A stretch of 64,000 bases of DNA from an uncultured Lachnospiraceae bacterium (GTDB lineage Bacteria; Bacillota; Clostridia; Lachnospirales; Lachnospiraceae). The translations under genes were made by a program, and so were the position numbers. The stretch lies in the NCBI GenBank assembly GCA_947626745.1, contig CANQTF010000009.1:1-64000 (forward strand). Direction: 5' to 3'. Of this stretch, positions 57,240-64,000 are shown piece by piece; the stretch's first letter is position 1, and each line of letters starts with the position of its first letter. Below the pieces are notes generated by a model that was not told the DNA's origin, did not search any database, and worked only from the letters and a program-made list of their open reading frames with translations.

Positions 57240-57317
57240 GATCCCTTGCGCTTCCTTTCCTTCGCTTCACTGCGGCCCTTCGGCAGCCGCCTTGCCCGAT
57301 ACGATATGACACGCATG

Positions 57318-58181
57318 TCATTGTTGTCCGCGGTATGTCTGCAGGAGCGCCTGTGTCAGCTCCTCCACTGTCAGAATGCCGTTCGGCAGATCCACCCCGC
57401 TCTTTTGCAGCTCGTAGGCGAGCAGCGTCACCTGCGGTACATCGAGCCGCAGCGCTTTCAGCCGCTCCACCTGTGAAAAGATCTCCCGCGGCGTACCCTG
57501 CATGGCGATCCTGCCCTGATCCATGACAAAGACCTTGTCCGCGTGAATGATCTCCTCCATGTAGTGCGTGATCAGCACGACCGTGATGCCCTCCACATCG
57601 TTGAGCGCCCGCACCGCCCGCACCACTTCCCTGCGGCCGCTCGGGTCAAGCATGGCGGTCGGCTCGTCCAGAATGATGCATTTCGGGTGCATCGCGATCA
57701 CGCCCGCTATGGAGACGCGCTGCTTCTGTCCGCCGGACAGCTTATTAGGCGAATATTTCCGGTACTCGTACATATCGACCGCCTTCAGGCTCTCCTCCAC
57801 CCGCGCCCAGATCTCCGCCGTGGGTACGCCCATATTCTCCGGCCCGAAGCCCACATCTTCCTCGACCACCTGTCCGATGATCTGGTTGTCCGGATTCTGA
57901 AAGACCATGCCGGCCTCCTGTCGGATATCCCACAGACGCTTCTCGTCCTGCGTGTTCATGCCGTCGACCCACACCGTGCCCTCCGTCGGATAGAGGATCG
58001 CGTTGATGTGCTTGGCGAGCGTGGATTTGCCGGAGCCGTTATGCCCCAGAATGGCCACGAAGTCGCCCTGCTTCACGTCCAGATCGACCTCGTCCACGGC
58101 GCGCGTGATCCCCTCCACGTTGCCTTCCTCGTCGCGGCGTATATATTCAAAAACCAGTTTTTCGGTCTTGATGATCTCCAT
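57318..58181 (-). CDS. ecfA1: Energy-coupling factor ATPase
   Basis: GHNGSGKSTLAKHINAI, LSGGQKQRVSIAGVIA, DEPTAMLDPSGR. Confidence 0.93.
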   Translation of the reverse strand: MEIIKTEKLVFEYIRRDEEGNVEGITRAVDEVDLDVKQGDFVAILGHNGSGKSTLAKHINAILYPTEGTVWVDGMNTQDEKRLWDIRQEAGMVFQNPDNQIIGQVVEEDVGFGPENMGVPTAEIWARVEESLKAVDMYEYRKYSPNKLSGGQKQRVSIAGVIAMHPKCIILDEPTAMLDPSGRREVVRAVRALNDVEGITVVLITHYMEEIIHADKVFVMDQGRIAMQGTPREIFSQVERLKALRLDVPQVTLLAYELQKSGVDLPNGILTVEELTQALLQTYRGQQ

Positions 58182-58337
58182 TCCGTCTGCTCCTGTCATA
58201 TCTGTCCTCCGCCTATTATACTAACTAATGCGCCAAAACACAAGGGCAAACGCCTCCCGGCGGGCGGCTGTTGTTTTTTTGTCCCCGATACCCTATAATA
58301 ATTGGAAGATACGGATAGCAGGAAAGGAGCCGATACC

Positions 58338-59345
58338 ATGTCTCAGAACAGATCCTCCGGCAGAAGGCCGGCTGATGCAAAAGAATTGCTGCGGGCCGTC
58401 GCGCGGCCGCTGACCTTCCTATTGTGCCTGATCATGGTCTGTGCGTTTCTGGCGCACTATCTGCTGGACTCGGAGACGCTGGCGGAATATGCCGCAAACG
58501 ACCCCGAAGCCGCGTACGGCAGACAGGAGGCTGACGGCGGGACAGAGACGGCCCGGACCGCCGAAGACACGTCCGCAGATGCCGACAAGGATACGCCCGC
58601 AGACAACAGCGCCGTCACGCCGGACGAGCCGGGCGCATATGATACCTCAGAAGCGCAGAACGGGGGTGTATCCGCAGTCTCCCCCGCAACGCAGCAGGAA
58701 GAGGGCGAGCAAGACATGGCAGAACAGGAAAATGCAGACAGGACCGTCTATCGGGACGGCTTTTACTATGAACCGCTGAGCGATGCGGTCAAGGAGCGCA
58801 TTACGGGGATCTCCTACCCCGAGGAGGGCTGCACCGTACCCTATGAGGATCTGAACTACGTGGGACTTCTCTATGTGGACTTTGACGGCAACGTACAGGA
58901 AGGCGAACTGATCTGCAATCGGGCGATCGCACAGGATATGGTGGAGATCTTCTATGAGCTGTACCGGAACGACTACCGCCTCGAGCGCGTCCGTCTGGTT
59001 GACGAGTACGGCGGCGACGATACGCTCTCTATGGAAGACAACAACACTTCCTGCTTCAACTATCGGGTGGTGGACGGCACTTCCACGCTCTCCAAGCATG
59101 CGCTCGGCTGCGCCATCGACATCAACCCGTTCTACAATCCCTATATCGTATACAACAAAAACGGAAGCGGTGAGACATATATCTCTCCCAAGGGAAGTGA
59201 GATATACGCAGACCGCTCCCAAGATTTTCCTTATAAGATCGATGAAAACGATCTGTGCTACAAGCTGTTCACACAGCACGGCTTCACATGGGGAGGCAAC
59301 TGGAATTCCACCAAAGATTACCAGCACTTCCAGATCGTTCTCTAA
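58338..59345 (+). CDS. Membrane-anchored M15-type peptidase
   Basis: [20 protein letters not shown]...[11 protein letters not shown] plus D/E/T-rich linker; RBS GGAAAGGAG. Confidence 0.82.
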   Translation: MSQNRSSGRRPADAKELLRAVARPLTFLLCLIMVCAFLAHYLLDSETLAEYAANDPEAAYGRQEADGGTETARTAEDTSADADKDTPADNSAVTPDEPGAYDTSEAQNGGVSAVSPATQQEEGEQDMAEQENADRTVYRDGFYYEPLSDAVKERITGISYPEEGCTVPYEDLNYVGLLYVDFDGNVQEGELICNRAIAQDMVEIFYELYRNDYRLERVRLVDEYGGDDTLSMEDNNTSCFNYRVVDGTSTLSKHALGCAIDINPFYNPYIVYNKNGSGETYISPKGSEIYADRSQDFPYKIDENDLCYKLFTQHGFTWGGNWNSTKDYQHFQIVL

Positions 59346-61045
59346 TCCGTTTCAAACATCGACATGCTGTCATCCAGCCTGTTGGAGATGTCTTTCAGAT
59401 CGACCGCATTGTTGGCGATCTCACCGACGATGCTGCTGATCTCCGTAACGGAGGCCGATGTCTCCTGCGAGCTCGCCGCATTCTCCTGCGCGATCGCAGA
59501 CAGATTCTGCACCGTATCTACCACGCTGCTGCGGGCCTCGTTGATCCTGTTCGTCTTCTCGACCACTTCCTCGATACCCGCAAGCGATTCTTCCACGTCC
59601 TGCAGAAGGTTCATGACCTGCGTGTTCGTGTTCGCGACATTCTCGCTCTGCTGCTCCATGATCTCTTTCACTTCGTTCATGGTGGTGACAGATTTGTCGG
59701 AATCCTCGATCAGCGAGAGGATAATGCGCTCGATCTGCTTGGCGGATTCGTTGGACTGCTCGGCCAGCTTCTGGATCTGCGCCGCCACGACTGCGAAGCC
59801 TCTGCCCTGTTCGCCCGCGCGCGCCGCCTCAATGGACGCGTTCAGCGACAGCAGGTTCGTCTCCTCCGCTATGTTGGTGATGAGCGCCGTAGCCTCCTTG
59901 ATCTTCTGTGCGGACTCGTTCGTCACGTTCGTCTGCTCGTAGATGATATCAATGGATTCGCTCGTCTTTTCGTTGGTGGCCTGCAGTTCGCGAAGCGCCT
60001 TGATCGCGGCCTCGCCGCGCTCCTTCATGGACTTCGCGCTCTCGCTTAAGCTGCCCAGCTCATCGACCGTCTCCTCAATCATATTGCCCATCACAATGAT
60101 ATTTTCCGTCGCGTCCTGCGTCTCCTCCGCCTGACTGCCCGCGCCGATCGCGATCTCGCCGACGGCCTTCTCCATCTGTTCCACATGGCTGCTGGTGTCG
60201 GTGGTCTTCTCGCTCAGCTGTTCGGAAGCGCTCAAAAGCGTAGTGCTGTCATTCTTAATGGAAGAAATGATATCCGTCAGATTGCTCTTCAGCTTATGTA
60301 TCGCCCGGCTGATATCGCCGATCTCGTCCTTGCTCTTAAGCTGCGCATCGCTCAGATGCACGTTCAGCTTGCCCTCGGAAAGCCGTGTCAGGGCGTCCAC
60401 GCCCTCCGTGATACTCTTGACCATCTTGTTGACGATCATGAAGATGAGCACGACGCACACAAGCGCCACGGCCACAACGATACCGACGATCAGGTAGATG
60501 ATGCTCCTGATCTGGTTCTTCGCGTCCGCCTGTGACATGCCGGCAAATACCATACCCACGATCTGGCCCGTCGTCTCGTCCGTGAGCGGCACATAATAGC
60601 CGAAATAATCCTGCCCTACCACCACCACGTCCGTGGCGAAATAATCTTCTCCGCCCTTCAGCACGGTGTTGATGACGGCCTCGCCCGCCTGTGTCCGCAG
60701 CACGCGGTCACCGTTCTCGTCCAGCACGGAGGTCATATAGCGCGTATCCCCGTAAAACACCGTGATATCCGTATTGGCGCTCTTGCGCAGTTCGTCCGCC
60801 AGCCGCGTATGCTGAGTGACGTTGTAATCGCCCTTGCACAGCTCATCGTTCTCGTCGATGTAAAATGCCTCGTCGTTGATCTCCTCCAAGGAGTCCAAGA
60901 CCGATATTGCCGCGCTCCGCAGACCGTTCTCAATGGCGGAGGTGAGCACCGCGTTGATACGCTTGTTGCTGACCCACAGCATGACCACGCCCAGCAGCAC
61001 GATAGGCGCAATCGAGATCAATAAGATTTTCTGTTTTAACTTCAT
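59342..61045 (-). CDS. Methyl-accepting chemotaxis protein with Cache-like sensor and HAMP
   Basis: [35 protein letters not shown]; two TM helices. Confidence 0.93.
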   Translation of the reverse strand: MKLKQKILLISIAPIVLLGVVMLWVSNKRINAVLTSAIENGLRSAAISVLDSLEEINDEAFYIDENDELCKGDYNVTQHTRLADELRKSANTDITVFYGDTRYMTSVLDENGDRVLRTQAGEAVINTVLKGGEDYFATDVVVVGQDYFGYYVPLTDETTGQIVGMVFAGMSQADAKNQIRSIIYLIVGIVVAVALVCVVLIFMIVNKMVKSITEGVDALTRLSEGKLNVHLSDAQLKSKDEIGDISRAIHKLKSNLTDIISSIKNDSTTLLSASEQLSEKTTDTSSHVEQMEKAVGEIAIGAGSQAEETQDATENIIVMGNMIEETVDELGSLSESAKSMKERGEAAIKALRELQATNEKTSESIDIIYEQTNVTNESAQKIKEATALITNIAEETNLLSLNASIEAARAGEQGRGFAVVAAQIQKLAEQSNESAKQIERIILSLIEDSDKSVTTMNEVKEIMEQQSENVANTNTQVMNLLQDVEESLAGIEEVVEKTNRINEARSSVVDTVQNLSAIAQENAASSQETSASVTEISSIVGEIANNAVDLKDISNRLDDSMSMFETD

Positions 61046-61307
61046 CTCTTGTCTTTTCCCTCCAATAGCTATAACAGTTATATACTTTCCAAAGTGTATT
61101 TTAACACTTTTTGGCAAAAATGTACAGAAAAATTTGGCGTCACCCCCCCCCTTTGTGATTTTTGCCTATTATTGTGCATTCTGCCGCAAAATCTATAGAA
61201 TAATTGTCTTTCAATCGTCAAATGATTATGGTAAAATAGGACTAGGGCGAGTGCTGTCGGTTTGCCGCAGCCTGGTCCGATATATGCAAACGCAAGGAGG
61301 ATCAGTT

Positions 61308-62084
61308 GTGAAACTTACAGATTTTATGGATTTGAAGATACTGCAGAAGATTCAGGACGCTTTTTCCGATGCAACGGGTCTGGCGGCGATCGCAGTGGAC
61401 AATGACGGAAAATACATAACGGAGGGCAGCAACTTCACGGATTTCTGCATGAAGTATACCCGCGGCTGCGCGGAGGGTTCCAAGAGATGCGTGAAATGCG
61501 ATCAGGAGGGCAAAGGAACATATGAGTGCCACGCCGGACTGATGGACTTCTCCATTGATATCGTGCTGAACGGCGAGAAGCTCGGCTCCGTCATCGGCGG
61601 TCAGGTGCTTCCCGCGCCGCCCGACGAAGAGAAATTCGCCCGGATCGCGGAGGAGCTCGGCATCGACCCTCAGGCCTATGTCAACGCCGTGAAGAAGGTT
61701 CCCGTGCGTCCCAGAAAATCCATTCTTGCCGCCGCCGACCTGTTGGAGGATGTGGTCAACCGCATCGTGAAGCAGGAATATATGAACGCGACGGAATACA
61801 AGAAGCTGAACGTGTGGGAAGACGAGCTGCACATCGCTACGGAGACGATCGGCGAGATCAAGCAGTGTACCAAGGAACTGGAAACGATCTCTTCCAGGCA
61901 GTCGATCATGGCGCTGAATGCGGCGATCGAGACTGCAAGAGTCGGCGCTGCCGGCGCGGGCTTCGGCATCATCGCCAAACAGATGGGCGAATTTTCCAGA
62001 CAGTCCTCCGATATCTATAAGCATATTACGGAATCCGCCAACAAGATCTCCGTCTCTATCGACAAGATGAACAACGCGAAATAG
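61308..62084 (+). CDS. Cytosolic PocR sensory-domain protein with short MCP-like signalling tail (GTG start)
   Basis: MDLKILQKIQDAFSDATGLAAIAVDNDGKYITEGSNFTDFCMKYTR; AAGGAGG 7 nt before GTG; MALNAAIETARVGAAGAGFGIIAKQM. Confidence 0.87.
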   Translation: MKLTDFMDLKILQKIQDAFSDATGLAAIAVDNDGKYITEGSNFTDFCMKYTRGCAEGSKRCVKCDQEGKGTYECHAGLMDFSIDIVLNGEKLGSVIGGQVLPAPPDEEKFARIAEELGIDPQAYVNAVKKVPVRPRKSILAAADLLEDVVNRIVKQEYMNATEYKKLNVWEDELHIATETIGEIKQCTKELETISSRQSIMALNAAIETARVGAAGAGFGIIAKQMGEFSRQSSDIYKHITESANKISVSIDKMNNAK

Positions 62085-62122
62085 CATAACGCCGAATTTT
62101 CTGGCTTTTCGGATCTCTGCAA

Positions 62123-62158
62123 AAAATCCCTTATGAGCGTCAGCCCATAAGGGATTTT
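62123..62158. terminator. Bidirectional terminator between the PocR gene and rplQ
   Basis: AAAATCCCTTATG...CATAAGGGATTTT. Confidence 0.85.
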
Positions 62159-62184
62159 ATGATACCGTATCATCGTCCCGGCTT

Positions 62185-62721
62185 TTATACCAGCTCCAGA
62201 ACGACTTCCATTGCCGCGTCGCCTTTGCGGGGACCGATCTTCACGATCCTCGTGTAGCCGCCGTTGCGGCTCGCATATTTAGGGCCGTACTCGTCGAACA
62301 GCTTTGCGACCAGATCGACCTCTTTCGTGCCTTTCTTTCTGCCCGCTCCCGCCTTGGGTACTTCCGTCACAGGATACAATACGCGCAGCATCTTTCTTCT
62401 CGCGTGCAGTCTGGAAGGCATATCTTTCTTGATCTCCTTCTCGACCGTATCATATACGGTGACCTTCTTGCCGTCCTTGACTTCCTTGACTCTCTTGCCG
62501 TCCTTATCCTTGCGGGGCACCTTCGCGCTGACCTTGACGGTCTCGAAATTGTCCTTTTCCTTGACGGCAAGCGCGATCAGACCGTCTGCTATCTTGCGGA
62601 CTTCCTTCGCTCTCGCCTCTGTGGTAATGATCCTGCCGTTGTACAGCAGCGCCGTTACCTGACTTCTCAGCAGCGCCTTTCTCTGGTCGGACGTTCTGCC
62701 GAGTTTTCTGTATTTTGCCAT
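62185..62721 (-). CDS. rplQ: 50S ribosomal protein L17
   Basis: MAKYRKLGRTSDQRKALLRSQVTALLYNGRIITTEARAKEVRKIAD. Confidence 0.97.
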   Translation of the reverse strand: MAKYRKLGRTSDQRKALLRSQVTALLYNGRIITTEARAKEVRKIADGLIALAVKEKDNFETVKVSAKVPRKDKDGKRVKEVKDGKKVTVYDTVEKEIKKDMPSRLHARRKMLRVLYPVTEVPKAGAGRKKGTKEVDLVAKLFDEYGPKYASRNGGYTRIVKIGPRKGDAAMEVVLELV

Positions 62722-62876
62722 TACAGACTCCTTTCTCACCGGGGAGTTCTCTCCCGCGTCATGGTGTGCATACGGCAACGCTCTTTGGACTTACTCACCG
62801 AATGCATTTCTTGTTCCATTTATGAGCAGACACGCCGGCGCTCATCGGTCTTATCCCGCATGCCTTTCACATATGT

Positions 62877-63836
62877 TTAAGCCTCGTCGCTCGGATTGAG
62901 CTGTAAGCCTAACTCCTTTAATTTGGCCAGAACTTCCTCGAGAGACTTGCGGCCCAGATTGCGGACCTTCATCATGTCCTCGGAAGTCTTGTTGGTCAGT
63001 TCCTCCACCGTGTTGATACCGGCTCTCTTCAGACAGTTGTATGAGCGGACGGACAGTTCCAGTTCGTCGATGCTCATCTCCAGCACCTTTTCCTTCTCGT
63101 CGTCTTCCTTCTCCACCATCACCTCTGCGGTTCTGGCGTTCTCGGACAGATCGATGAAAAGGCTCAGATGCTCGCTCAGCACCTTCGCCGCAAGGCTGAC
63201 CGCCTCGTCGGGCGCAAGCGTACCGTTCGTGTACACGTCCAAAGTCAGCTTGTCGAAGTCCGTGATCTGACCGACACGCGTATTCTCGACGGTGACATTC
63301 ACCCTCTCGATCGGCGTATAGATAGAATCCACCGCGATCACACCGATCGGGAGATCCTCCGTCTTGTTCCTGTCGGAGCTGACATATCCTCTGCCTTTTG
63401 TGATCGTCAGTTCCATGTAGAGTTTGGTATCCTTGCCGCTAAGCGTGGCAATGACCAGATCGGGATTCAGGATCTCGATATCCTGATCCACCTGAATATC
63501 GGATGCTCTGACAACGCCCTCTCCCTCATACTCAATGTACGCCGTCTTGGGCTCGCCTGTCTCGCTGGTGTTCCTGATCGCAAGGCTCTTGATGTTCATG
63601 ATGATCTCCGTGACATCTTCTTTGACGCCGGGGATCGAGCTGAACTCATGCAAAACGCCTTCGATCTTCACCTGACTGACCGCCGCGCCCGGTAAGGAAG
63701 AAAGCATGATTCTCCTAAGAGAATTACCAAGGGTAATACCGTAGCCTCTCTCTAACGGTTCAACTACAAATCTGCCATACTTCTTATCTTCCGAGATTTC
63801 TGCAACCTCAATGTTGGGTCTCTCAAAATCAAACAC
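62877..63836 (-). CDS. rpoA: DNA-directed RNA polymerase subunit alpha (GTG start)
   Basis: [26 protein letters not shown]; alpha-[28 protein letters not shown]. Confidence 0.97.
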   Translation of the reverse strand: MFDFERPNIEVAEISEDKKYGRFVVEPLERGYGITLGNSLRRIMLSSLPGAAVSQVKIEGVLHEFSSIPGVKEDVTEIIMNIKSLAIRNTSETGEPKTAYIEYEGEGVVRASDIQVDQDIEILNPDLVIATLSGKDTKLYMELTITKGRGYVSSDRNKTEDLPIGVIAVDSIYTPIERVNVTVENTRVGQITDFDKLTLDVYTNGTLAPDEAVSLAAKVLSEHLSLFIDLSENARTAEVMVEKEDDEKEKVLEMSIDELELSVRSYNCLKRAGINTVEELTNKTSEDMMKVRNLGRKSLEEVLAKLKELGLQLNPSDEA

Positions 63837-63866
63837 GCAAATACCCTCCTTTGCCAAACACGATAA

Positions 63867-64000
63867 TTATTTGGAGTACAACTCGACAATAAGCATCTCG
63901 TCTACCGGAACGTCGATCATCTCTCTTGTCGGGAGATATTTGATTGTTCCCTTAAATGCGTCCTGATCTACCTCCATCCACTCGGGGACCAGTCTGCCGG
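63867..64000 (-). CDS. rpsD: 30S ribosomal protein S4, C-terminal part (runs off the window)
   Basis: Reverse translation ends ...VPVDEMLIVELYSK*, followed by rpoA. Confidence 0.88.
   Translation of the reverse strand, partial: GRLVPEWMEVDQDAFKGTIKYLPTREMIDVPVDEMLIVELYSK

Noticed and set aside
60876-61307. Annotated N-terminal extension of the PocR ORF
   Set aside because: Runs antisense through the MCP start and the promoter region; a GTG with AAGGAGG at 61308 is a better start.

Overview
This window looks like a moderately GC-rich Firmicutes/Lachnospiraceae-type chromosome segment. That assignment is inferred from gene content and order; no search was run. Recognisable blocks: (i) 0-9 kb, mixed housekeeping genes (NagD-like HAD phosphatase, lipoprotein, DUF6062, TetR, MocR-type regulator, DUF2225, GlnRS). 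(ii) 9.3-15.8 kb, a likely operon mtnA - class II aldolase - DHH phosphoesterase - TIR/beta-propeller membrane protein. (iii) 15.9-22.3 kb, MBL-fold, SdpI and ABC-2 exporter genes. (iv) 22.4-28.5 kb, the complete acetyl-CoA to butyryl-CoA operon (thl-crt-hbd-bcd-etfB-etfA). (v) 28.6-39 kb, cell-envelope genes, HPF and TrxB, with a DnaA-box cluster and a WalR-like site. (vi) 39-44 kb, a CotH / DUF4956 / VTC-type polymerase / Ser-Thr kinase cluster with two 9-bp poly-G tracts, one of which separates a 23-aa ORF from DUF4956 by exactly one base. (vii) 44.6-52 kb, a tightly coupled five-gene operon: dynamin-like GTPase, tail-anchored small protein, HerA-type ATPase, candidate PD-(D/E)XK protein with acidic 13-aa repeats, and an unknown 129-aa protein. 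It is flanked by a convergent XRE regulator and a divergent Fic gene, and the shared promoter region is rich in palindromes. This is the best candidate for an undescribed system. (viii) 53.5-64 kb, ribosomal superoperon genes (rpsI, rplM, truA, ecfT/A2/A1, rplQ, rpoA, rpsD), interrupted by a three-gene M15 peptidase/MCP/PocR insertion. No rRNA, tRNA or CRISPR array was recognised.
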